A stretch of 64,000 bases of DNA, from the NCBI RefSeq assembly GCF_001444425.1, contig NZ_CP013189.1:2232001-2296000 (forward strand), given 5' to 3'. Below, one piece after another: positions 44,832-54,142 of this stretch. The notes beneath the pieces are model-generated. The model did not search any database and had not been told where the DNA came from. It saw only the letters and a list, made by a program, of their open reading frames with translations. Numbering within the stretch: the first letter of the stretch is position 1; each line of letters begins with the position of its first letter. Origin of the DNA: Pseudohongiella spirulinae (lineage in GTDB: Bacteria; Pseudomonadota; Gammaproteobacteria; Pseudomonadales; Pseudohongiellaceae). The position numbers and the translations under genes were made by a program.

Positions 44832-46496
44832 TTACATATTCGGGTAACTGGGACCGCCACTGCCCTCCGGCACTACCCAGCGGATATTCTGCGACGGATC
44901 TTTAATATCACAGGTCTTGCAGTGCACACAGTTCTGGGCATTGATCTGGAAACGCTTACCGCCATCACCATCCTCGAGCACCTCATACACACCAGCCGGA
45001 CAATAACGCTGCGCTGGTTCGTCATAAATGGGCAGGTTATGTTTTATTGGCACATCCGGGTCAATCAGCTGTAAGTGGCAGGGCTGATCTTCTGCATGAT
45101 TGGTGTTGGACAAAAATACTGACGACAATTTGTCGAAACTGATCTTTCCGTCGGGCTTGGGGTACTCAATTTTTCGACACTCGCTGGCCGGTTTCAGTTG
45201 CGCATGATCAGGCGACTTGTCATGGAAGGTCAACGGGAAGTGGCTGCCAAAAATATTATGTTCGATAAAGCTCAGGCTGCTACCAATCCAGAAACCAAAC
45301 TTGTGAAAGCCGGCGCTGAAGTTACGGGTTTTATGCAGTTCATCGTGCAGGCTGGATGCGCGGAAACGCTCTCCATAAGCCGTCAGATCATGTCCTGCCT
45401 GCACCTCATCCTGCTTCATGGATTCAATGATTGACTCGGCCGCCAACATACCAGAGCGCATGGCTGTGTGGCTCCCCTTGATCTTGGCGGCGTTCAGGGT
45501 GCCGGCATCACAACCAATAATCAGACCTCCCGGAAAGCTCATCTTGGGCAAAGAATTCAAACCGCCTTTATTCAAGGCGCGCGCCCCATAACTGATGCGC
45601 TTGCCACCCTCCAGATACTGACGAATCACAGGGTGCTGCTTGTATTTCTGGAACTCATCAAAGGGGCTTATATGCGGGTTCTGATACCCAAGATCTACAA
45701 TCAAACCAACATAAACCTGATTGTTCTCAGCGTGATATAAGAAACCACCGCTGGATCCTGCATAGCTGTCGCCAATCATGGGATAACCGGCGGTATGAAC
45801 AACCAGACCCTCTTTATGTTTGTCCTCTGGCACTTCCCAAATTTCTTTGATGCCGATGCCATAGTGTTGCGGATCGCTGTCCTTATCCAGATCGAATCTG
45901 GCGATCAGCTCTTTACCCAGGTGGCCCCGGCAGCCTTCCGCAAAAATTGTATATTTGGCATGAAATTCAAAGCCCGGTTCGTAGGCATCTTTTTTCTCGC
46001 CTTTGGCATCGACCCCCATATCACCGGTTGCCACACCTTTTACCGTGCCGTCCTCATGATAGAGAATTTCGGCGGCGGCAAAACCAGGGAATACTTCAGC
46101 GCCCAGTTCCATGGCCTGTTCGGCCAGCCAACGACACAGGTTGCCCAGAGAAATAATGTAATTGCCATGGTTCCGCATGGGCTTGGGCACCAGCATGTCA
46201 GGAAATCTCACAGATTTTTCAGCACCCGGCAGGTAATAAACATCATCACCGGTCACCGCCGTGTGCAGCGGAGCACCTTTTTCCTTCCAGTCAGGAAATA
46301 ACTCATTAAGTGCCGTAGGCTCAAACACCGCGCCGGACAGGATATGCGCACCGACTTCTGAGCCTTTTTCAAGCACACATACTGATATTTCTTTCTCGGC
46401 TTCCTGCGCCAACTGCAACAATCGACAGGCCGTTGCCAGACCGGCAGGGCCGGCACCAACAATAACGACATCAACTTCCATAGACTCGCGCTGCAT
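44832..46496 (-). CDS. Electron transfer flavoprotein-ubiquinone oxidoreductase
   Basis: A 554-residue inner-membrane-associated flavoprotein with an FAD Rossmann motif at the start (VVIVGAGPAGLATACRLL) and a C-terminal 4Fe-4S cluster (CPAGVYE, then QNCVHCKTCDIKDP). It takes electrons from electron transfer flavoprotein, which is reduced by acyl-CoA dehydrogenases, and passes them to ubiquinone. The start is the ATG at 46496, giving MQRESMEVD, with AGAGGGGA upstream; a longer open frame would overlap the epimerase gene. It links logically with the acyl-CoA dehydrogenase at 58-59 kb. The etfAB genes are not in the window. Confidence 0.95.
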   Translation of the reverse strand: MQRESMEVDVVIVGAGPAGLATACRLLQLAQEAEKEISVCVLEKGSEVGAHILSGAVFEPTALNELFPDWKEKGAPLHTAVTGDDVYYLPGAEKSVRFPDMLVPKPMRNHGNYIISLGNLCRWLAEQAMELGAEVFPGFAAAEILYHEDGTVKGVATGDMGVDAKGEKKDAYEPGFEFHAKYTIFAEGCRGHLGKELIARFDLDKDSDPQHYGIGIKEIWEVPEDKHKEGLVVHTAGYPMIGDSYAGSSGGFLYHAENNQVYVGLIVDLGYQNPHISPFDEFQKYKQHPVIRQYLEGGKRISYGARALNKGGLNSLPKMSFPGGLIIGCDAGTLNAAKIKGSHTAMRSGMLAAESIIESMKQDEVQAGHDLTAYGERFRASSLHDELHKTRNFSAGFHKFGFWIGSSLSFIEHNIFGSHFPLTFHDKSPDHAQLKPASECRKIEYPKPDGKISFDKLSSVFLSNTNHAEDQPCHLQLIDPDVPIKHNLPIYDEPAQRYCPAGVYEVLEDGDGGKRFQINAQNCVHCKTCDIKDPSQNIRWVVPEGSGGPSYPNM

Positions 46497-46564
46497 AGTC
46501 TGACTTCCCCTCTGGCTTTTTTGGCTGAATGCGGATAACTGCTGCTGTAAGCGGCGTATTATCC

Positions 46565-47479
46565 TTAATTCAGTCCTGAATCGCAAAGACATGCCTGTAG
46601 TGCCGGTTGCAGATCTGAATAGCGGAAGCTGAAACCAGCATGCAGCAATCGCTCCGGTACCACATGCTGGCCATTCAATAATAAACGATCGCCCATTTCT
46701 CCAAACATCAGTTGCACCAAAAAGGCTGGCTGGTTAAACAATGCCGGGCGGCGCAGCAATGCCGCCAGCGTATCATTAAATTGTTCATTATTAACGGCAT
46801 TCGGGGCTGTTACATTGAATTCGCCCGACAGCTCTGATTGATGCATTAGAAACAGCATCGCTGACAGCACATCGTCACGATGAACCCAGGACATCATTTG
46901 CTGACCATTCCCCAGGCGACCACCCAGCCACATTCGGTAAAATGGCAGCAATCGCGCCAGCATACCGCCTCCGGCGCCCAGCACCACACCGAATCGCATC
47001 AGGCAGACTCGTATGCCCAGCGACTCCGCCTTGCGAGCCTCTGCCTCCCACAGGCGACACAGATCATGACTGAACTCACTGATGCCGATATCATTTTCAG
47101 TCAGCGGCTCTTTTCGCCCGGCGCCATAATAACCAATGGCTGAAGCGCTGAGGAGGCACGCGGGTGGTGTTTCCAGACGCTGGAAGAGCTGAACCAGTTG
47201 CCGGGTTGTTGCCAATCGGCTCTCTTTCAATACCTGCTTGCGCTTCAGGGTCCACCGCTTGTCCGCAATGCCAGCCCCAGCCAGGTTGATCGCACAATCA
47301 ATTCGGGCGCTGACCGGCAACTCATCCAGACTTCTGAGCAATTCAGCGCCCACACCCAACTTAAGTCGGGCCGAGGCATAATCCCGCACCAGCACTGTCA
47401 CTTGATGGCCCTGCTCCAACAGCAGACGGACCAGGGGACGTCCGATGAATCCAGTGCCGCCAGTAATCAGAATATTCAT
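46565..47479 (-). CDS. TIGR01777 family NAD(P)-binding epimerase-like protein
   Basis: A 304-residue extended-SDR protein of the YfcH/SulA-epimerase group. The dinucleotide loop is ITGGTGFIGRPLV at the N-terminus; INLAGAGIADKRW, the SASAIGYYG active-site segment and WVHRDDVLSAMLFL follow, all family-typical. The C-terminal DUF1731 part (LFNQPAFLVQLMFGEMGDRLLLNGQHVVPERL) is present. The reaction is not established for the family. Same strand as ETF-QO, 68 bases upstream; divergent from the TonB-dependent receptor gene. Confidence 0.9.
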   Translation of the reverse strand: MNILITGGTGFIGRPLVRLLLEQGHQVTVLVRDYASARLKLGVGAELLRSLDELPVSARIDCAINLAGAGIADKRWTLKRKQVLKESRLATTRQLVQLFQRLETPPACLLSASAIGYYGAGRKEPLTENDIGISEFSHDLCRLWEAEARKAESLGIRVCLMRFGVVLGAGGGMLARLLPFYRMWLGGRLGNGQQMMSWVHRDDVLSAMLFLMHQSELSGEFNVTAPNAVNNEQFNDTLAALLRRPALFNQPAFLVQLMFGEMGDRLLLNGQHVVPERLLHAGFSFRYSDLQPALQACLCDSGLN

Positions 47480-47640
47480 ATCTTGTCCTCTGAGGCTTGA
47501 TTATTTAATCCGGCCGAAAAACTGCCCAAATTATGGCATGCTGCCACAGGAATCTCACAAAATGTAACAACAATTAATCGCATTTTTTTGATAACATTAG
47601 ATTTTAATGCCGCACGCCTAATTAGTTTCTTGGAGTATTC

Positions 47641-49797
47641 ATGACCCGCAGGCTTACTATCTCACCTGTATTGCGAGCTGGTGTCCGTTCGCTGTTTTTA
47701 TTGACAATGGCCAGCACCACCAGCCTGCTCTGGGCAACCGAACAGAATCCGGACATGCAGGACGAATCGTCCACCGTTATCTACCCAGCCTCGTTTTTCC
47801 AGCCTTACAATCCGGTTTCGGTCAATGACATGATAGACCGTATACCCGGCGTTTCAATCAGCAACGGCAGCAGTGGGCGCGGCCTGGGCAGCGGCGGCGA
47901 CCTGCTTATTAACGGACAGCGTCTGGCAGGGAAAGACAACTCACCCAGAGACCAGTTAAGCCGGATTGCGGCGCGCGAAGTGGAACGCATCGAAATCATC
48001 CGTGGCACCTCAGGCGAGCTGGCCGTGCGTGGCTCAGGCCAGGTCGTCAATATCGTTCTGCAGGACAGCGGAGCTCGTGCAAGCACCTCCGTCGAAGTCA
48101 GCAGTGACCGCCATCTGGATCATACCTTACAGCCCGGCGCTTCGCTGTCTCATAGTCGGCAATCAGGCAATCTCAGCATGATGTTCAACGTCATGGCTGA
48201 TCCGCAGTACCGACATGAAAAGCGCCTGGAAAACAGCTACGCGCCCGATCGCACACCTGTGGAAGTTATGCGGGAAAGTAACATCCGGGACCGCATGGCT
48301 TACCAGACCAGCACCACGATGGGCTACCAGCTTGATCAGCACCGCATGCAGTTAAACGCACTGTATGGCACTTCAGATCACCCGGTTGATATTCGGCGCA
48401 ATTACTACCTGCCCGAAACGCCGGATCAGATAGTCAGTGCCGAGCGTGAACGCTTCGACTACGAGCAAAACAACTGGGAAGTTGGTGGTGACTATGAATA
48501 CACGCTGGCTGATGGTTCACGAGCACTAGTGCTGTTTGTAGTGAATGATGCGACCAATAATTACGAACGCGACCGCTACGAGATAGACCAGCCACAGACC
48601 AAGCCCGATGAAGAGCGTAAAACGCTGTTTATCGGCTCTGGCAGCCGAACTCGCGAACGGATCGTTCAGGGCACCTACAACTGGGAACTGGCAGACCAAC
48701 AGGACATGCAACTTGGGTTGGAACGAGCCCAGACAATCCTCGACTCATCTCTGCTGATTGGGCGGGAAACCGGCACCGAGGCACCGTCTCCTGATTTTGG
48801 TGGTCTGCGCCCGGCACTGGGCGTTTCCAACCTGGGCACAACCGTAGAAGAAATGCGCTACGAAGGTTTTGCCGTGCATAACTGGACACTGAATGACCGG
48901 ATGACTCTGGAGAGCAGTCTGGTCTATGAGACTTCTGAGATAAGCCAGTCCGGTACCGTAAATCTGTCGCGCGAGTTCAGTTTTTTAAAACCTTCAGTCG
49001 ATTATCGCTTTAACATCACCAATGCCCTGCAGCTCCGGGCCACTGTCGGCAAACAGGTGCAACAACTGAGTTTTGCCAACTTTTCGGCAACGGCCAACAG
49101 CTCAGACAATGATCGCGACGCCAATGCAGGCAACCCGGGATTGGTGCCGACTCAGGAGGTGCGCTACGAACTGACGCTCGAGTATCGTCTGCCTGATGAT
49201 ACCGGCGTGGTTAGCTCCCGGTTTTTCCTGCGCGACCTGAGTGATCAGATCGGCCGGGTTGATGCCACGACGAATCCGGCATCGCCCATCTCTGCCCAGG
49301 GCAATATAGGCGATGCAAAGCGCTGGGGCGTATACCTCGATGGCAGCACCCGCCTGAACATGCTTGGTATGCCTGATGCACTGATCTCTTCCAGCCTGTA
49401 CCTGTTCGACTCAGAAGTCACCGATGCATTACTGGGTACTCGCGAGCGCATCAATGGTCGCGGCCGCTTCAATCTGGGTTTTCGCCATGACCTGACGGAT
49501 CTGAATCTGAATTACGGTTTCGACTATGGCCTTCCCTTTAATGGGGGTAACCGCAACATCGACATTACCACTATTGACTGGTACCACGACGCTCCCAGTC
49601 TGACCATGTTCGTTTCAACGGTCATGTTTGATGATGTCACTTTCCGGCTGGAATCCAATAACGTGATGAGTGAAGAAGCCTGCCGCAACCGAATCCGTTA
49701 CGACGGCACCACGGCAAGCGGTACGATACGGGAACTGGAAGATACCTGCTGGGGAAGCGGCCGCAAGGTGGCACTGAAAGTCAGAACCACCTTCTGA
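47641..49797 (+). CDS. TonB-dependent outer-membrane receptor
   Basis: A 718-residue outer-membrane protein. A signal peptide (about residues 1-33, ending LLWATEQ) is followed by a plug domain (VSVNDMIDRIPGVSISNG, DLLINGQRLAGKDNS, IEIIRGTSGELAVRGSGQVVNIVL) and a beta-barrel with many aromatic-alternating strands, ending in the terminal Phe expected for barrel insertion (VRTTF). The ligand is unknown; there is no neighbouring uptake operon, no TonB box I can pinpoint and no clear Fur site. The plug is compact and of the type found in short TonB receptors of marine bacteria. The upstream 160 bases are AT-rich. Confidence 0.92.
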   Translation: MTRRLTISPVLRAGVRSLFLLTMASTTSLLWATEQNPDMQDESSTVIYPASFFQPYNPVSVNDMIDRIPGVSISNGSSGRGLGSGGDLLINGQRLAGKDNSPRDQLSRIAAREVERIEIIRGTSGELAVRGSGQVVNIVLQDSGARASTSVEVSSDRHLDHTLQPGASLSHSRQSGNLSMMFNVMADPQYRHEKRLENSYAPDRTPVEVMRESNIRDRMAYQTSTTMGYQLDQHRMQLNALYGTSDHPVDIRRNYYLPETPDQIVSAERERFDYEQNNWEVGGDYEYTLADGSRALVLFVVNDATNNYERDRYEIDQPQTKPDEERKTLFIGSGSRTRERIVQGTYNWELADQQDMQLGLERAQTILDSSLLIGRETGTEAPSPDFGGLRPALGVSNLGTTVEEMRYEGFAVHNWTLNDRMTLESSLVYETSEISQSGTVNLSREFSFLKPSVDYRFNITNALQLRATVGKQVQQLSFANFSATANSSDNDRDANAGNPGLVPTQEVRYELTLEYRLPDDTGVVSSRFFLRDLSDQIGRVDATTNPASPISAQGNIGDAKRWGVYLDGSTRLNMLGMPDALISSSLYLFDSEVTDALLGTRERINGRGRFNLGFRHDLTDLNLNYGFDYGLPFNGGNRNIDITTIDWYHDAPSLTMFVSTVMFDDVTFRLESNNVMSEEACRNRIRYDGTTASGTIRELEDTCWGSGRKVALKVRTTF

Positions 49798-49845
49798 TTG
49801 GCTTGACTGGCAAATCCGAGTTGGGCTGCGTGCAGCCAGATGTCT

Positions 49846-50589
49846 TTATTCGGTCGGCTTGGAGAATACAAACATATGCTGCCAGGGCAGAAAGTCCAGG
49901 GTGTCATCCCAGTGCAGGCCGAATACACTCATTTCCCGCACCACCTGCTCCTCGCTCATTTTGTGGAGGGGCCTGATTGGCACTGAATCATCCTCGGCGC
50001 GGTATTCAATCAGGAATACCCGCCCGCCGGGGCGCAGGGCATCGTAAATGACCTGCATCATCTCAAACGGATGTGAAAACTCGTGGTAGGCATCAACCAG
50101 CAGCGCGGCATCAACCGTGCCGGGCTGCAGACGGGGATTGTCTATCTCACCCAGCAGGGGCTCCACATTGTTCAAGCCGGTTTCCTGAATCCGCTGCTCG
50201 ATAATTGCCAGCATCTCGGGCTGGATATCCACGGCAATGACCTTGCCCTGCGGCACCTGTCGCGCCATACGGAAGGAAAAATAGCCGGTGCCGGCGCCAA
50301 TATCGGCGACCACATCATCCGGTTTCAGATTCATGTTGGCAACTACGTCATCGGGCATTTCTTCGTGAGTGCGTTGCGTGCGTTCCAGCCAACCCGCCGC
50401 CTGATGTCCCATCACTCCGGAGATTTCCCGGCCCAGATAAAACTTGCCAATACCACCCCGGCTCTGCCCCGGATCAAACTCATAACCCGGATGCTCGGCC
50501 GCACCAGTGGTGATGGCAGAAAGCGCTGCGCTCAGGCTAAACCCGACGATCAGCAGCACTTTGTTGAGTGTTTGTCTGAACAGTTTCAT
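49846..50589 (-). CDS. Class I SAM-dependent methyltransferase with export signal
   Basis: A 247-residue protein. Residues 1-31 look like a signal peptide (MKLFRQTLNKVLLIVGFSLS, then AALSAITTGAAE). The methyltransferase fold follows: motif I DIGAGTGYFSF (D96-G102 and on), VIAVDIQPEM (motif II acidic residue), DAALLVDAYHEFSHP and LRPGGRVFLIEYR. Catalytic SAM is normally cytoplasmic, so export of such a fold is puzzling. The start at 50589 has GGGAG 11 bases upstream; longer in-frame extension upstream would run into the divergent CoA-transferase promoter. Substrate unknown. Confidence 0.85.
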   Translation of the reverse strand: MKLFRQTLNKVLLIVGFSLSAALSAITTGAAEHPGYEFDPGQSRGGIGKFYLGREISGVMGHQAAGWLERTQRTHEEMPDDVVANMNLKPDDVVADIGAGTGYFSFRMARQVPQGKVIAVDIQPEMLAIIEQRIQETGLNNVEPLLGEIDNPRLQPGTVDAALLVDAYHEFSHPFEMMQVIYDALRPGGRVFLIEYRAEDDSVPIRPLHKMSEEQVVREMSVFGLHWDDTLDFLPWQHMFVFSKPTE

Positions 50590-50763
50590 ATCTAATGACT
50601 CCCTGGTCGATGAATTGATTGTAAAGCAAAGGCCGGACACATGCAGCCTGCTGTCACTATTCTCCGGATGCTTAACATGCTGGACGCCAGGCATGCCCCC
50701 CGGCGATGAAATGCCTGTGATAGAATCGGGCCGGAATTGATTACACACATCGAAGGCTGATTT

Positions 50764-51948
50764 ATGAGCAAGGTATTGGAAGGTATCAGGGTTCTTGATT
50801 TCGGACGTTACATCGCCGGGCCGTTTTGCGCGAGTTTGTTAAGTGACATGGGTGCCGAAGTTATCCGTATTGAAAAAGTTGACGGCAGTGAGGATCGATT
50901 CCTGTCCCCCGTCAGCGAATCAGGCGACGGCGCTCTGTTTATGCAAATGGGTCGCAACAAGCTGGGCATGACGCTGAACCCGATGAAACCGGAAGGCCGC
51001 GAAATTGTCAGGAAACTGGTGGCCACCGCCGACGTTGTGGTCGCCAACCTGCCACCCGATACCTTAAGCGCAATGGGACTGGATTACGACAGTCTGCGCG
51101 CGGTTAAACCCGATATTATTCTGACCATGATCTCTGCTTTCGGCACCGGTGGCCCCTACAGTAACCGAACCGGTTTTGACGGTCTGGGACAGGCCATGTC
51201 CGGTGCCATGTACATGTCCGGCACACCGGAGCAACCCGTTAAATCCTATGCACCATTCATCGATTTCGGCACGGCCAGTCTCAGTGCTGTTGGCACCATG
51301 GCGGCGCTGTTGGAACGTCAGAAGACCGGCCGCGGCCAGGTCGTTGAAGCATCCCTGTTTAACACCGCGCTGACCATGATGAACGGCACCCTGATTGAGC
51401 AGGCCATGATCAACCGCAACCGGGTAGCCACCCTGAACCGCTCACAGACCTCCGGTCCGGCGGATACTTTCAAGACCCGGGATGGCTGGGTACTGGTGCA
51501 ATCTGTTGGCGGCCCACTGTTCGAGCGCTGGGTAAACCTCATGGGCGAACCGCAGTGGCTGGAAGATCCGCGTTTTAAAGATGACATCAATCGTGGTGAA
51601 AATGGCGAAATCATCAGCGCGAGATTGGCAAAGTGGTGCGCTGAACGTAGCTCCGCGCAGGTACTGGCCGAGATGGAAGCGGCCCGCATCCCGGCGGGAC
51701 CGATCATGTCGCCTCAGCAGGTGCTGGATGATCCGCATGTCGCGGCGCGTCAGATGCTGAAACCGCTGGCGTACCCTGGAGCGGCCCAACCGGCACCGGT
51801 CATGGTGACCCCCTTCAGCCTGTCGGCCACACCCCCGGCGGTTGAAAAACGCGCGCCCACACTCGGTGAACACACGGTAAGCATCATGCAATCACTGGGT
51901 TACAGTGAGGCGGATATCGCAGAACTGAAACAGAAGCGTGTGATCTGA
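50764..51948 (+). CDS. CaiB/BaiF family (class III) CoA transferase
   Basis: A 394-residue enzyme of the formyl-CoA transferase family. It opens with LEGIRVLDFGRYIAGPFCASLLSDMGAEVIRIE, and the probable catalytic aspartate is D139 in RTGFDGLGQAMSG. Members move CoA between carboxylic acids without a covalent thioester burst typical of other classes. The donor and acceptor are not evident. Single gene, divergent from the exported methyltransferase and convergent with nfsA. It may serve the same acyl-CoA metabolism as the acyl-CoA dehydrogenase and ETF-QO in this window. Confidence 0.92.
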   Translation: MSKVLEGIRVLDFGRYIAGPFCASLLSDMGAEVIRIEKVDGSEDRFLSPVSESGDGALFMQMGRNKLGMTLNPMKPEGREIVRKLVATADVVVANLPPDTLSAMGLDYDSLRAVKPDIILTMISAFGTGGPYSNRTGFDGLGQAMSGAMYMSGTPEQPVKSYAPFIDFGTASLSAVGTMAALLERQKTGRGQVVEASLFNTALTMMNGTLIEQAMINRNRVATLNRSQTSGPADTFKTRDGWVLVQSVGGPLFERWVNLMGEPQWLEDPRFKDDINRGENGEIISARLAKWCAERSSAQVLAEMEAARIPAGPIMSPQQVLDDPHVAARQMLKPLAYPGAAQPAPVMVTPFSLSATPPAVEKRAPTLGEHTVSIMQSLGYSEADIAELKQKRVI

Positions 51949-51970
51949 ACTGACTGACCCTCAGGGATCG

Positions 51971-52708
51971 TTATTTGAAGTGGAATCCCTGCTCAGCCAG
52001 AAAACCCCGCATGTGCGGACGGGCTTTTTCGCTGAGCAGGCTGGCCACCTGTTCGCTCCAGCAGATGCCGTGTCCACCACCAGTGCGAGTCCGGTAGTAT
52101 TCACGTATCTTTTCGTCGTAGGACTCGATGAGTGCCGCATCACCCTCATCGTTATACGTTTCCTGCTTCAGGATGACTTCCAGAGGCAGACGGGGTTTAA
52201 CTTCAGGATTCTGATCCGGATATCCCAGACATAAGCCGAACACCGGATAGACCCCCTGAGGTAACTGCAACAGATCCGAAACCTCTCGCGGGTTATTTCG
52301 CAGGCCGCCAATGTAACAAATACCCAGACCTTCCGACTCCGCAGCCACCACAATATTCTGCGCCAGCAATGCCGCATCAACCGTCGCGATAATAAAGTGT
52401 TCCGTATAGTCCCCGGAGAACGGTTTTTCATACTGCTCGCAGCAATTACCCGCGCGGCGAAGATCGGCACAGAACACCAGAAATTCGGCAGCATTCGCCA
52501 CATAAGGCTGATTACCAGCATAAGTGGCCAGTTTTTGCCGGCTTTCCGGCTTGCTCACCCGGATAATTGTTGCGCCCTGCAGAAAGCTGGAAGTGGCTGC
52601 GCACTGTCCCGCACCGATGATGCGTTCAAGCTGTCCATCGGCAAGAGCCTGATCGGTAAATTTTCTGATGCTGCGATGGGCATGCAACAGAGTCAAAGTT
52701 TCATTCAT
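51971..52708 (-). CDS. nfsA: Oxygen-insensitive NADPH nitroreductase NfsA
   Basis: A 245-residue FMN enzyme reducing nitro compounds and quinones by two-electron steps. Family features are HRSIRKFTDQAL at the N-terminus, AATSSFLQGATIIRV, QNIVVAAESEGLGICYIGGLRNNP and FGLCLGYPDQNP. The C-terminal 50 residues (NDEGDAALIESYDEKIREYYRTR) are the NfsA-type extension. The ATG overlaps the TGA of the upstream serine hydrolase gene by four bases (ATGA), so the two are coupled. Confidence 0.93.
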   Translation of the reverse strand: MNETLTLLHAHRSIRKFTDQALADGQLERIIGAGQCAATSSFLQGATIIRVSKPESRQKLATYAGNQPYVANAAEFLVFCADLRRAGNCCEQYEKPFSGDYTEHFIIATVDAALLAQNIVVAAESEGLGICYIGGLRNNPREVSDLLQLPQGVYPVFGLCLGYPDQNPEVKPRLPLEVILKQETYNDEGDAALIESYDEKIREYYRTRTGGGHGICWSEQVASLLSEKARPHMRGFLAEQGFHFK

Positions 52709-53994
52709 GGGTGACTCACTGAGGCCAGAAGGTTATCAAGAAATTTCGGTACCACATCATTGGCCAGCGGCGTTTCTGCGTTAAACAGCACAACCAGTCC
52801 AAGATCATATTGCGGCACCAGCACCATTTCTGAGCGGTAACCCCGGACGCCACCGCCGTGGTGTACTATGCGCACGCCGTCGTAGTCCATTACCCGCCAC
52901 CCTAATCCATACCAGGCTTTTTGAACCCTGGGCCAACGATTAAAGTAGTTACCTCTTGGGGTTTCAACAATCGGCGTATGCTGCATAGCCAGCAGATCCG
53001 GAGACAGCACCTCTGGAAATGCGCCCAGGTTGGCCTGCGCCCATCGACTCATATCCAGAATAGTGGCATTGACACCCGCCGCAGGGCCCGCCGTGTAGTA
53101 AGCCGGATTGACAGAGCTGACCCGCCAGTTACCCCGTCCGAACTGATGGGGCGCGCTGGCATTGGGATTATTAACAAAGCCGTCATATCCCATTGAGGCA
53201 TCGTTCATTCCCAGTGGCGCAAATATATTCTCTTCGACAAAATCGTCATAACTGGTCTGCAAACTCGCTTCAACGACATCAGCTACCAGCGAGAAGACTA
53301 CATTCTGATAGCCATAGCACTGCCCTGGCGGACAAACCGTGGGTATCTCGTGAAATTTTTCCTGAATTTTCTGATACGCCACACCAGCATCCAGCATGTT
53401 GGAGAAGGCATGTGGCATCAACCCGGTGGTGTGGCTGAGCACGTGGCGGAGTGTCATCTGCTGAGTCGACGGGTCAGTACCAATTGCGTACTGAGGCAGA
53501 ATGCCGTTAATGGGGTCGTCCCAGGTGAAAATATTGTGATTGACGAGCTGTGACGCGACAGTTCCAGCGAAGGTCTTGGAAACCGAGGCGATACGGAATA
53601 CCGTATCATCGTTCACAGAACCACCCTCAGAGACGCTGCGTACACCCCAGGTCTGAATATCGACAATACCTTTGGACGTGACGATGGCAACAGCAATGCC
53701 GGGAATTTTCAATTCATCGACTTCGCCTTTCAGCCAGAGGGTGTAGGGGCTGAAATCAACGATATCATTGTAGGCTGCCGGTTGGGGCAATTGGTCCGGT
53801 GAATGCTGTTCGAAGATCGGCCCGGTATAACTGGCTGGCAATGGAGCGGGTTCAGCGGTGGCCAGTGCAGGCAGCAGGGCTATCAGCGACAATCCCGCCA
53901 GGGCTGGCGCTGGTGATGCTCCGGCACTGAAATTACGACGCAAAAACTGACCCAACAGTGCTGGAAACAACAAAATGGCAGACCCTGAAGGCAT
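52705..53994 (-). CDS. Serine hydrolase, class C beta-lactamase/esterase family
   Basis: A 429-residue protein (from the ATG at 53994). The first 47 residues end in a signal-like stretch (ALAGLSLIALLPALATA), suggesting export. The active-site set is S137-V-S-K140 (RIASVSKTF), YQN (YGYQNVVFS) and HHGGGVRGY (the third motif in place of KTG). Such enzymes act as D-aminopeptidases, esterases or beta-lactamases; which one is unclear. The start is uncertain since no ribosome site is obvious, and the open frame continues upstream into the protease gene. Stop overlaps the nfsA start by 4 bases. Confidence 0.85.
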   Translation of the reverse strand: MPSGSAILLFPALLGQFLRRNFSAGASPAPALAGLSLIALLPALATAEPAPLPASYTGPIFEQHSPDQLPQPAAYNDIVDFSPYTLWLKGEVDELKIPGIAVAIVTSKGIVDIQTWGVRSVSEGGSVNDDTVFRIASVSKTFAGTVASQLVNHNIFTWDDPINGILPQYAIGTDPSTQQMTLRHVLSHTTGLMPHAFSNMLDAGVAYQKIQEKFHEIPTVCPPGQCYGYQNVVFSLVADVVEASLQTSYDDFVEENIFAPLGMNDASMGYDGFVNNPNASAPHQFGRGNWRVSSVNPAYYTAGPAAGVNATILDMSRWAQANLGAFPEVLSPDLLAMQHTPIVETPRGNYFNRWPRVQKAWYGLGWRVMDYDGVRIVHHGGGVRGYRSEMVLVPQYDLGLVVLFNAETPLANDVVPKFLDNLLASVSHP

Positions 53995-54142
53995 AATTCG
54001 AATAGCAGGGAAAATAACATGCTCAGCAGATATTGCAAGCCTGAAAAAAAGGCCGACTGATGTGCGATACACCAACCGGCCAAACGGGCAGAGAGCGATT
54101 GTCGGTATAGTGCGTGCCCGGCGCAGCATACCCTTGCGGGGA

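Noticed and set aside
47560-47640. A Fur box upstream of the TonB-dependent receptor
   Set aside because: The AT-rich sequence (TTTTTTTGATAACATTAG) has only a vague resemblance to the Fur consensus and no inverted symmetry.
49820-49850. GGCTG/CAGCC hairpin with CTTTATT after the TonB-dependent receptor gene
   Set aside because: The stem is only 5 bp with a broken T-run, too weak to list as a terminator.
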